Below are positions 1 through 5,680 of a stretch of DNA of 8,659 nt, one piece after another. The position numbers were made by a program, and so were the translations under genes. Origin of the DNA: B8-G4 sp033720735 (GTDB lineage Bacteria; Bacteroidota; Bacteroidia; Chitinophagales; Saprospiraceae). The stretch spans positions 1 to 8,659 of the forward strand of contig JAWWBX010000186.1 of assembly GCA_033720735.1 (NCBI GenBank), read 5' to 3'. Under the pieces are notes generated by a model that worked only from the letters and a program-made list of their open reading frames with translations, had not been told where the DNA came from and did not search any database. The number at the start of each line of letters is the position of its first letter. Position 1 is the first letter of the stretch.

Positions 1-575
1 CCCTTGATCAGGATCAGGTTCTGTTCGGGAAAGATCTTCACGACTTCGAGGTTGGTCACCTTGACCCGGCGGTTGCCTGTCTGACCACCCATGCGCATCC
101 CTTTGAAGACACGCGAAGGGTCGGAAGACATCCCGATCGAGCCAGGTGCCCGCATCCGGTTGTGCTGGCCGTGCGTGGCATCGCCGACACCCGCAAACCC
201 GTGCCGTTTGACGACTCCCTGAAAGCCCTTACCTTTGGAGGTCCCCACTGCACTGACGTAGTCGCCCTCTGCAAACACTTCATCCACGGTGATCAAGTCG
301 CCACGTGACTTCTCAATGTTGAAGTCGCGAAACTCCACCAGTTTTTTCTTGGGGCCGGTCCCCGCTTTCTCGAAGTGACCCATCAACGGCTTTGAGGTAC
401 GCTTGGCCTTGGCTTCGCCATAACCCAGCTGCAGGGCATTATAGCCATCCGCCTCTTCGGTCTTCACCTGGGTTACGACATTGGGTGCAGCCTGCACCAC
501 CGTACACGCTACATTGCGCCCAGCGGCATCGTAGACGCTGGTCATTCCGATTTTTTTACCTATCAATCCGTTCAC
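1..575 (-). CDS. rplC: Large-subunit ribosomal protein L3 (C-terminus cut by window edge)
   Basis: L3 is a primary 23S rRNA-binding protein of the 50S subunit, reaching towards the peptidyl-transferase centre. The start is a GTG at 573-575 that opens the family N-terminus (M)NGLIGKKIGMTSVY; no in-frame ATG gives that start. Further on I read KPLMGHFEKAG, the central ATHGQHNRMRAPGSIG segment, FKGMRMGGQTGNRRV, and VTNLEVVKIFPEQNL near the edge. About 191 codons are visible, so roughly 15 residues of a typical 205-210-residue L3 lie outside the window. Residue 149 is Met where E. coli L3 has the PrmB-methylated Gln150; this fits the restriction of that modification to proteobacterial L3. It lies downstream of rpsJ across an unusually long 113-nt spacer with a strong hairpin, and it probably continues into rplD-rplW-rplB. 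Identity is secure. Confidence 0.97.
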   Translation of the reverse strand, partial: MNGLIGKKIGMTSVYDAAGRNVACTVVQAAPNVVTQVKTEEADGYNALQLGYGEAKAKRTSKPLMGHFEKAGTGPKKKLVEFRDFNIEKSRGDLITVDEVFAEGDYVSAVGTSKGKGFQGVVKRHGFAGVGDATHGQHNRMRAPGSIGMSSDPSRVFKGMRMGGQTGNRRVKVTNLEVVKIFPEQNLILIK

Positions 576-588
576 AACATTGCATTTG

Positions 589-630
589 CCCCGCCGCTGG
601 CGGGGAAGTGAATGAATCTCGTCGTCCCCG
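589..630 (-). promoter_or_regulatory. Structured RNA in the rpsJ-rplC spacer, candidate rplC leader switch
   Basis: Seen directly on the transcript strand: CCCCGCC (605-599), a 3-nt loop, then GGCGGGG (595-589), a perfect 7-bp all-GC hairpin ending 13 nt before the rplC GTG. Upstream, CGGGGA (630-625) is complementary to TCCCCG (606-601), so the left arm of the hairpin could pair with either partner. The rest of the 576-688 spacer shows no gene and no TAnnTTTG promoter. There is no T-tract after the hairpin, so it is not an intrinsic terminator. A role in modulating L3 translation, protein binding or mRNA processing is inference. Confidence 0.4.
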
Positions 631-688
631 GACCTGCCGGAAACGCTATTCGTGATCTCAAATCATGCACCGCACAAGGCGGCGTCTT

Positions 689-997
689 CTAAGTAAGCTT
701 GACCTGGATGTCTACGCCGCTCGGCAACTCCAGTTTGGAGAGAGCGTCCACCGTCTTCTGGGTAGGCGTGTAAATCTCGATCAAGCGCTTGTGCGTACGC
801 AACTGAAACTGCTCGCGAGATTTCTTATTTACATGCGGTGAACGCAGTACTGTAAATATTTCCTTCTCAGTCGGCAGCGGAATCGGTCCCGTCACTACAG
901 CGCCGCTGTTGCGTACAGTCTTCACGATTTTCTCCGTTGACTTATCGACCAGGTTGTGGTCGTAAGACCGGAGCTTAATCCTGATTTTTTGATTCAT
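689..997 (-). CDS. rpsJ: Small-subunit ribosomal protein S10 / NusE
   Basis: S10 is a 30S head protein and, as NusE, also takes part in transcription antitermination and transcription-translation coupling. The 102-residue product has the full family length and signature: KIRIKLRSYDHNLVD at the N-terminus, the SGAVVTGPIPLPT loop, then VLRSPHVNKKSREQFQ and THKRLIEIYTP, and a C-terminus ending LPSGVDIQVKLT. The start is ATG at 995-997; GAAGG lies only 2 nt before it, too close for a normal ribosome binding site. It follows fusA after 39 nt with no tuf gene between, so S10 and str genes form one unit. Stop is TAG. No anomalies seen. Confidence 0.98.
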   Translation of the reverse strand: MNQKIRIKLRSYDHNLVDKSTEKIVKTVRNSGAVVTGPIPLPTEKEIFTVLRSPHVNKKSREQFQLRTHKRLIEIYTPTQKTVDALSKLELPSGVDIQVKLT

Positions 998-1024
998 AAC
1001 CTTCGTTAAAAACTATCTGTAATC

Positions 1025-1036
1025 GGCCTTCGGGCC
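1025..1036 (-). other. Small hairpin directly after the fusA stop codon
   Basis: GGCC-CGAA-GGCC on the transcript strand starts at the base after the fusA TAA. The TAA could also pair with a downstream TTA across a 2-nt bulge. There is no T-tract, and rpsJ follows within 28 nt, so termination is unlikely. It may be an intercistronic mRNA structure; the stem is only 4 bp and could be chance. Confidence 0.25.
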
Positions 1037-3172
1037 TTAAACTTTAACTTCTCCACGGGCCTTCTCGATCACCTCATCGGCGATATTCTTCGGCACCGGA
1101 TCATAGTGTGAAAACTCCATCGTCGAGCTTGCGCGACCACTGGTGATCGTCCGCAACGCAGTGACATAGCCAAACATTTCTGACAACGGCACTTCGGCCT
1201 GGATCGCAACGGCGCCACCAGTGCGCACTTCCTGATCCTTGGGCACTCCACGGCGACGGTTGAGGTCACCGATCACATTTCCGACGAACTCCTCGGGGGT
1301 TACGACCTCCAGTTTCATGATCGGCTCGAGCAACACCGGTTTAGCCGATCTGGCAGCCGCCTTGAAACCCTCTTTCGCACACAGCTCAAACGCGATCGGC
1401 TTTGAGTCGACCGGGTGTGTCGCACCGTCGTACACGCGTACCTTCATACTGTCGATCGCATATCCAGCCAGGATCCCGCTGTCCATCATCGAGGTGAATC
1501 CCTTGATCACCGGCGGGATCAGTTCCCTCGGGATCGAACCACCACGGATATCGTTGACAAACTGCAGTTTCACACGGCCCGACTTGAATTCATCGCTCTG
1601 CAAAAACTCCTCGTCTGCAGGGCCCAGTTCAAACTGCATCTGGGCAAAGAGACCAGATCCACCGGTCTGCTTCTTGAGGCGCTCGGTATGGTCGACTGTC
1701 TCCGTCAGTGCTTCCTTATAATTGACCTGTGGTGCGCCCTGGTTGCACTCTACCTTGAATTCACGCCGCAAGCGATCCAGGATAATATCGAGGTGCAACT
1801 CACCCATCCCGGAGATCACGGTCTGGTTTGTCTCTTCGTCATAGCGCACGCGGAAGGTTGGATCCTCCTCAGCCAGTTTGGCCAGTGCCATGCCGAGTTT
1901 GTCAAGATCTTTCTGCGACTTGGGCTCGACAGCCACTCCGATCACCGGATCGGGGAAGGTCATACTCTCCAGCACGATGGGCTTGTCGACGGCACAGAGG
2001 GTGTCTCCCGTGCGCAGGTCCTTGAAGCCAACGCCCGCTGCAATATCTCCTGCCTCGACACGGTCGATCGGATTCTGCTTGTTGGCGTGCATCTGATAGA
2101 TCCGGGAGATGCGCTCCTTGTTGCCAGACCGTGTATTCAGCACGTACGAACCGGCATCGAGCGCTCCGGAGTACACCCGGAAGAACGCCAGGCGTCCCAC
2201 ATACGGATCGGTGGCGATCTTGAAGGCCAGTGCTGCAAACGGATCGTCGACGGACGGTTTGCGCGTGACCATTTCCTCGGTGCGCGGGTCGATCCCCTCG
2301 ATGCTCTCTTTGTCGAGCGGTGAGGGCAGGAATGCGCAGGCTGCATCGAGCAAGGCCTGGACGCCCTTGTTCTTGAACGCGCTGCCACACATCATGGGCA
2401 CAATGCTCATGTCAATGACAGCGGCACGGATCGCTGCACGAATCTCATCGGGCGAGATTGATTCGGGGTCCTCAAAATATTTCTCCATGAGGCTTTCGTC
2501 GTACTCGGCGACTGCCTCAAGCAGTTTTTCCTTGTTCTCATCGACGACGCTCTGCAGGTCTTCCGGGATCGGAATGACCTCAAACGTCATCCCCATGTCA
2601 TCTTCCTTCCAAACGATCGCCTGGTTGGTAATGAGGTCGACGATGCCTGTGAAAGTTTCTTCGGCACCGATCGGCACCTGGATAGGGATGGCATTGGCGC
2701 CGAGTTTCTCACGGACATCCTCCACCACGTTGAAGAAGTCTGCACCGGAGCGGTCCATCTTGTTGACAAAGCCGATACGCGGTACGCGGTAGCGGTCTGC
2801 CTGGCGCCAGACGGTCTCGGATTGTGGTTCCACGCCAGAAACGGCACAGAACAGGGCCACGGTCCCGTCAAGGACGCGCAGCGAGCGCTCCACCTCCACG
2901 GTAAAGTCAACGTGACCCGGGGTATCAATGATGTTGATCGAGTAGGGATTGTCCTTCCAGGTCCAAGCTACCTTGGTCGCAGCTGAGGTGATCGTGATGC
3001 CACGCTCCTGCTCCTGCTCCATCCAGTCCATGGTGGCCGAACCATCATGCACTTCCCCGATCTTGTGAGAGATACCTGTATAATATAATATACGCTCAGT
3101 CGTCGTTGTCTTGCCGGCGTCGATGTGCGCGGCAATGCCAATATTCCTTGTGTATTTGAGATCTCTAGCCAT
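1037..3172 (-). CDS. fusA: Translation elongation factor G
   Basis: EF-G is the ribosomal translocation GTPase, which also acts with RRF in ribosome recycling. The 711-residue product has every GTPase motif: P-loop AHIDAGKTT (about 15-23), switch I RGITIT (57-62), DTPGH with catalytic His87 (83-87), NKMD (137-140) and GSAF (263-266). Domains II-V follow, including EEDPTFRVRYDEET and ISGMGELHLDII in domain III, THPVDSKPIAFELC in domain IV (keeping the tip His) and PLSEMFGYVTALR in domain V. I chose the ATG at 3170-3172 (MARDLKYTRNIGI), 4 nt after the rpsG stop. The reading frame stays open to a TTG at 3202, but that would add ten unconserved residues and overlap rpsG by 26 nt. This is canonical full-length FusA, not a truncated or tetracycline-protection paralogue. 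Confidence 0.98.
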   Translation of the reverse strand: MARDLKYTRNIGIAAHIDAGKTTTTERILYYTGISHKIGEVHDGSATMDWMEQEQERGITITSAATKVAWTWKDNPYSINIIDTPGHVDFTVEVERSLRVLDGTVALFCAVSGVEPQSETVWRQADRYRVPRIGFVNKMDRSGADFFNVVEDVREKLGANAIPIQVPIGAEETFTGIVDLITNQAIVWKEDDMGMTFEVIPIPEDLQSVVDENKEKLLEAVAEYDESLMEKYFEDPESISPDEIRAAIRAAVIDMSIVPMMCGSAFKNKGVQALLDAACAFLPSPLDKESIEGIDPRTEEMVTRKPSVDDPFAALAFKIATDPYVGRLAFFRVYSGALDAGSYVLNTRSGNKERISRIYQMHANKQNPIDRVEAGDIAAGVGFKDLRTGDTLCAVDKPIVLESMTFPDPVIGVAVEPKSQKDLDKLGMALAKLAEEDPTFRVRYDEETNQTVISGMGELHLDIILDRLRREFKVECNQGAPQVNYKEALTETVDHTERLKKQTGGSGLFAQMQFELGPADEEFLQSDEFKSGRVKLQFVNDIRGGSIPRELIPPVIKGFTSMMDSGILAGYAIDSMKVRVYDGATHPVDSKPIAFELCAKEGFKAAARSAKPVLLEPIMKLEVVTPEEFVGNVIGDLNRRRGVPKDQEVRTGGAVAIQAEVPLSEMFGYVTALRTITSGRASSTMEFSHYDPVPKNIADEVIEKARGEVKV

Positions 3173-3176
3173 GATC

Positions 3177-3650
3177 TTATCTGCGCATTCTAAAGTGAGC
3201 AAAGGCCTTGTTGGCCTCAGCCATTCTGTGGGTGTCTTCCTTGCGTTTGACCGCTGCGCCTTCTCCTTTTGAAGCTGCGATCAACTCGTTTGCCAGCTTT
3301 TCGGCAATCCCTTTACCCGAACGTTCCCGCGAGAAGCGGATCAACCACTTCATCCCGATCGAAACACGGCGGTTGCCGGGGATATCGGTCGGGATCTGGA
3401 ACGTGGCACCGCCTACCCGGCGGCTGCGCACCTCGACCTGAGGCGTGGCATTGGACAGGGCCGTTTTCCAGATCTCGTACTCATTCTCGCCTGTTCTTTC
3501 CTTGATCAGGTCCATGGCCTCGTAGAACAGTTTGTAGGCTGCGGACTTCTTGCCCCGCAGCATGAGGTTGTTGACAAAGCGCGTCACCTGAGGATCCCCG
3601 TAACGCGGATCGGGTGCCAGTGTTCGAACTTTAGGTTTCCTTTTTCTCAT
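3177..3650 (-). CDS. rpsG: Small-subunit ribosomal protein S7
   Basis: S7 nucleates assembly of the 30S head by binding the 3' major domain of 16S rRNA and lines the E site. The 157-residue product is of normal length. Recognisable segments are MRKRKPKVR, DPRYGDPQVTRFVNNLM, LRGKKSAAYKLFYEA, the beta-hairpin region TPQVEVRSRRVGGATFQIP, RRVSIGMKWLIRFSR, and the C-terminal KREDTHRMAEANKAFAHFR type (here KRKEDTHRMAEANKAFAHFR). Start is ATG at 3648-3650 with no Shine-Dalgarno. It lies 24 nt after rpsL and 4 nt before fusA. In E. coli, S7 represses the str operon by binding a roughly 100-nt rpsL-rpsG intercistronic region. The 24-nt gap here cannot hold that structure, so that control is probably not conserved (inference). 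Confidence 0.98.
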   Translation of the reverse strand: MRKRKPKVRTLAPDPRYGDPQVTRFVNNLMLRGKKSAAYKLFYEAMDLIKERTGENEYEIWKTALSNATPQVEVRSRRVGGATFQIPTDIPGNRRVSIGMKWLIRFSRERSGKGIAEKLANELIAASKGEGAAVKRKEDTHRMAEANKAFAHFRMRR

Positions 3651-3674
3651 TTCTGCCGGCTGACTTAAGCAGGA

Positions 3675-4049
3675 TTATTTCTTGGGACGTTTCGTTCCGT
3701 ATTTTGACCTTGACTGCAGGCGGTCGGTGACACCGGCCGTATCCAGAGCGCCACGAACGATGGTATAGCGCACCCCGGGCAGGTCTTTCACCCGGCCTCC
3801 GCGGATGAGTACGATCGAGTGTTCCTGCAGGTTATGCCCTTCTCCAGGGATATAGGCGATCACTTCGACGCCATTGGTCAGGCGCACCTTGGCCACCTTG
3901 CGCAGGGCGGAGTTTGGCTTCTTGGGTGTCGTGGTATACACCCTGGTGCACACACCGCGCTTTTGCGGGCTTCCCTCGAGAGCGCGGGTCTTGCTCTTGG
4001 TGATGATCCGCTTGCGTCCCTTGGTTACGAGCTGGTTAATGGTTGGCAT
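3675..4049 (-). CDS. rpsL: Small-subunit ribosomal protein S12
   Basis: S12 sits at the decoding centre of the 30S subunit and controls translational accuracy. The 124-residue product matches the family end to end: MPTINQLVTKGR, CTRVYTTTPKKPNSALRKVA, GEGHNLQEHSIVLIRGG, RVKDLPGVRYTIVRGALD, and the basic tail SRSKYGTKRPKK. The streptomycin-relevant lysines are both wild type (Lys43 in TPKKPNS and Lys88 in RVKDLPG), so classical rpsL resistance is not encoded. Asp89, the RimO methylthiolation position in E. coli, is present. It is the first gene of the str/S10 unit, preceded by a TACCTTTG promoter element and a leader hairpin. There is no spaced Shine-Dalgarno; the AU-rich leader before the ATG fits Bacteroidota translation starts. 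Confidence 0.98.
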   Translation of the reverse strand: MPTINQLVTKGRKRIITKSKTRALEGSPQKRGVCTRVYTTTPKKPNSALRKVAKVRLTNGVEVIAYIPGEGHNLQEHSIVLIRGGRVKDLPGVRYTIVRGALDTAGVTDRLQSRSKYGTKRPKK

Positions 4050-4085
4050 ACCTGCTGTTAGACGTTGTATTTATTCAATAAATTC

Positions 4086-4105
4086 AAGGGTCTCCAGGGA
4101 CCCTT
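4086..4105 (-). promoter_or_regulatory. Hairpin in the str operon 5' leader
   Basis: AAGGGTC (4086-4092) and GACCCTT (4099-4105) form a perfect 7-bp inverted repeat with a 6-nt loop. On the transcript strand the stem ends 36 nt before the rpsL ATG and lies inside the roughly 65-nt leader predicted from the upstream -7 element. It is followed by AU-rich sequence (GAATTTATTGAATAAATAC) rather than a clean U-run. It could stabilise the mRNA or be a ribosomal-protein operator. The structure is visible; the function is inference. Confidence 0.4.
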
Positions 4106-4120
4106 TTAAAAAAGCGATTG

Positions 4121-4152
4121 CAAAGGTATGACAATTTTCGCGATTAGCCATA
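4121..4152 (-). promoter_or_regulatory. Bacteroidota-type promoter of the str/S10 operon
   Basis: The minus strand carries TACCTTTG at 4128-4121, an exact match to the Bacteroidota -7 consensus TAnnTTTG read by the housekeeping sigma factor (sigma-ABfr type). Twenty nt further upstream is TATG (4152-4149), one mismatch from the -33 consensus TTTG, at normal spacing. This would start transcription near 4110-4116 and give a leader of about 65 nt before rpsL. It lies in the 143-nt divergent gap (4050-4192). I found no comparable element for the plus-strand acetyltransferase gene; TAATTTCC at 4163-4170 is too poor a match. Confidence 0.7.
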
Positions 4153-4192
4153 GCCGAATTTCTAATTTCCTGAGGCCCAAATCCACTCCATC

Positions 4193-4642
4193 ATGAGCAC
4201 GGATTGCGTAGTGCGTCCCGCGACCATTTCGGACATGGCCGAGGTGCTCAAACTGGTCCGCGAACTCGCGGAATACGAACGTGCGCCCGCGGCCGTCACT
4301 GCCACCCTTGAGACGTACCAGACCTGTTTCCGTGATGGGGTGTTTGCGTCGCTGGTGGCTGAATCAGCAGAAGGCATTGTCGGCACCGCTATCTATTACC
4401 AGACCTTCTCGACCTGGAAAGGGCCGATGATGTATCTGGAGGACTTCGTGGTCAGCGAGGCCTATCGGGGTCAGGGCATCGGCATGCAGTTGTTCGATGC
4501 GTTTATCACGGAGGCCAGGGCGGCCGGTGCAGTCATGTGCAAGTGGCAGGTGTTGCATTGGAACGCACCCGCTATTCGTTTCTACAAGCGCCTGCCGGTG
4601 GTGTTTGACGAGGAGTGGATTGACGTAAAATACTATTTCTGA
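4193..4642 (+). CDS. GNAT-family N-acetyltransferase, spermidine/spermine acetyltransferase-like
   Basis: Predicted cytoplasmic enzyme transferring acetyl from acetyl-CoA to a small amine. The 149-residue protein is a single GNAT domain: VVRPATISDMAEVLKLVREL at the N-terminus, the strand YLEDFVV (81-87), the acetyl-CoA loop YRGQGIG (91-97), and WNAPAIRFYKRL (123-134). The YLED, RGxGIG and WNxPxxxFYKR pattern is that of SSAT and related thialysine acetyltransferases. Glu83 and Asp84 align with the polyamine-contacting acidic pair of human SSAT, and Tyr131 with its general-acid Tyr140. The real substrate may be a polyamine, thialysine or another amine; sequence alone does not decide. Start ATG 4193 has no Shine-Dalgarno. 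It is transcribed away from rpsL and converges on the prenyl synthase with a 5-nt gap. Confidence 0.88.
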   Translation: MSTDCVVRPATISDMAEVLKLVRELAEYERAPAAVTATLETYQTCFRDGVFASLVAESAEGIVGTAIYYQTFSTWKGPMMYLEDFVVSEAYRGQGIGMQLFDAFITEARAAGAVMCKWQVLHWNAPAIRFYKRLPVVFDEEWIDVKYYF

Positions 4643-4647
4643 CCTGG

Positions 4648-5625
4648 TCAGAGCTTGCGGTCGAGCAGGTGACCAACATAGTCCGAGAGCACGGTACGGC
4701 CGACCACAGAGCCCTGTGCCGCATCGATCCGCGCAAGGCCTTCCCGATACAGCGACATGCACAGTGCCTCCGAGTTTGCGCGCATATCGTGGTCCTCAAA
4801 CCAGCGGAGCACCTGCTGGATCTTCACCTCGGGATTGGCAGCACGCTCCTTGTACAATTCGATAAAGGTCTGTGCGCGGGCGGGTGACAAGGCGCCCAGC
4901 AATGAGGTGTACAGAATGGTTTTCTTGGCATTCACGATATCACCGCCGCGCCGCTTGCCGGTCACAGCCTCGTCACCATAGGCGTCAAGAACATCATCCT
5001 GGATCTGAAAGGCCTTGCCCAGGTACAGGCCGGCGTTGTATAAATGATCCGCTTCCTCGGCCGGCGCACCAGCGAGGAGTGCACCGATCTTCATCGCTGC
5101 CCCCAGCAAGACTGCTGTCTTCAATGTGATCATCTCCAGGTACTCCTCCTGGGTGACCTTGTCTCTGGATTCAAAATCCAGGTCCAGTTGCTGCCCTTCA
5201 CAAATCCGCATACTCACTTCTGTCATCGTTTCCATGACTTCGATGACATTGTCGCGATGGCAACTCTGAAGCAGGAGGTCGAACGATCGGATCAGCATGA
5301 CGTCCCCACTGAGGATCGCACTATTGGTACCATACTTCTGGTGCACGGTCGGCTTGCCCCGGCGCATTTGGGCAGCGTCCATCATGTCGTCGTGTACCAG
5401 CGTGAAGTTGTGAAAGACTTCGATGGCCAATGCCGCCGGAAGCGCCTCATCGACAGGCTCATGCCACATCCCGTAGGCCAGGAGCAGCAGGACAGGGCGC
5501 ATGCGCTTCCCCCCGAGCGACATGATATATGATGCCGGGTCATACAATGTCTGCGGTGACAGCCCGACAGGATGATCCCGCACATACTGTTCGAACCGCT
5601 CACGCAAGGCATCTGGCGACGTCAT
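4648..5625 (-). CDS. Polyprenyl (farnesyl/geranylgeranyl-type) diphosphate synthase
   Basis: Trans-prenyltransferase that condenses isopentenyl diphosphate with allylic diphosphates, supplying C15/C20 or longer prenyl chains for quinones, carotenoids and cell-wall carrier lipid. In the 325-residue product I see the IPP-binding GGKRMRP (38-44), the first aspartate-rich motif DDMMD (79-83) followed by MRRG, GDVML, the LKT motif (168-170), and the second aspartate-rich motif DDVLD (210-214) after FQIQ. Phe74, five residues before the first motif, is a bulky residue of the kind that limits chain length, so a short product is favoured (inference); the motif lacks the two-residue insertion of bacterial FPP synthases. 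I chose ATG 5625; the frame is open to a GTG at 5706, but that would overlap the upstream gene and add 27 unconserved residues. An ispA/ispB/crtE assignment is not possible from sequence alone. Confidence 0.93.
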   Translation of the reverse strand: MTSPDALRERFEQYVRDHPVGLSPQTLYDPASYIMSLGGKRMRPVLLLLAYGMWHEPVDEALPAALAIEVFHNFTLVHDDMMDAAQMRRGKPTVHQKYGTNSAILSGDVMLIRSFDLLLQSCHRDNVIEVMETMTEVSMRICEGQQLDLDFESRDKVTQEEYLEMITLKTAVLLGAAMKIGALLAGAPAEEADHLYNAGLYLGKAFQIQDDVLDAYGDEAVTGKRRGGDIVNAKKTILYTSLLGALSPARAQTFIELYKERAANPEVKIQQVLRWFEDHDMRANSEALCMSLYREGLARIDAAQGSVVGRTVLSDYVGHLLDRKL

Positions 5626-5639
5626 GCCACTAAGAAACG

Positions 5640-5675
5640 AAAAAGCGCGCGTTCGCTGCCCCTGGGGTCCGCGCG
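5640..5675 (-). terminator. Possible intrinsic terminator after the giant surface-protein gene
   Basis: On the transcript strand CGCGCG (5675-5670) and CGCGCG (5651-5646) can pair around an 18-nt loop that contains CCCCAGGGG. They are followed by C and TTTTT (5644-5640), then CGTTTCTT. The position, 6 nt after the TGA stop of the large gene and before the prenyl synthase ATG, is right for a terminator. The long loop, the self-complementary arms and the short T-run make it weak. If real, the prenyl synthase needs its own promoter, and none is obvious in this gap. Confidence 0.3.
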
Positions 5676-5680
5676 ACGAC

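Noticed and set aside
392..655. 87-codon plus-strand frame across the rplC start
   Set aside because: It is antisense to rplC and the rpsJ-rplC spacer, with no recognisable product.
1415..2323. 302-codon plus-strand open frame
   Set aside because: It lies wholly antisense to fusA, has no recognisable domain, and is explained by the codon bias of the real gene.
2109..2792. 227-codon plus-strand open frame
   Set aside because: It is antisense to fusA with serine-rich low-complexity sequence and no family resemblance.
3170..3202. Longer fusA reading frame starting at TTG 3202
   Set aside because: It overlaps the end of rpsG by 26 nt and adds ten residues not found in EF-G; the ATG at 3172 gives the family N-terminus.
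4086..4107. Leader hairpin as an intrinsic terminator
   Set aside because: On the minus strand no U-run follows directly. On the plus strand a short TTTT follows, but no plus-strand gene ends there.
4640..4680. Bidirectional terminator between the convergent acetyltransferase and prenyl synthase genes
   Set aside because: The spacer is 5 nt, and the only inverted repeat I could find (ACCTG...CAGGT) is too short, with no T-tract.
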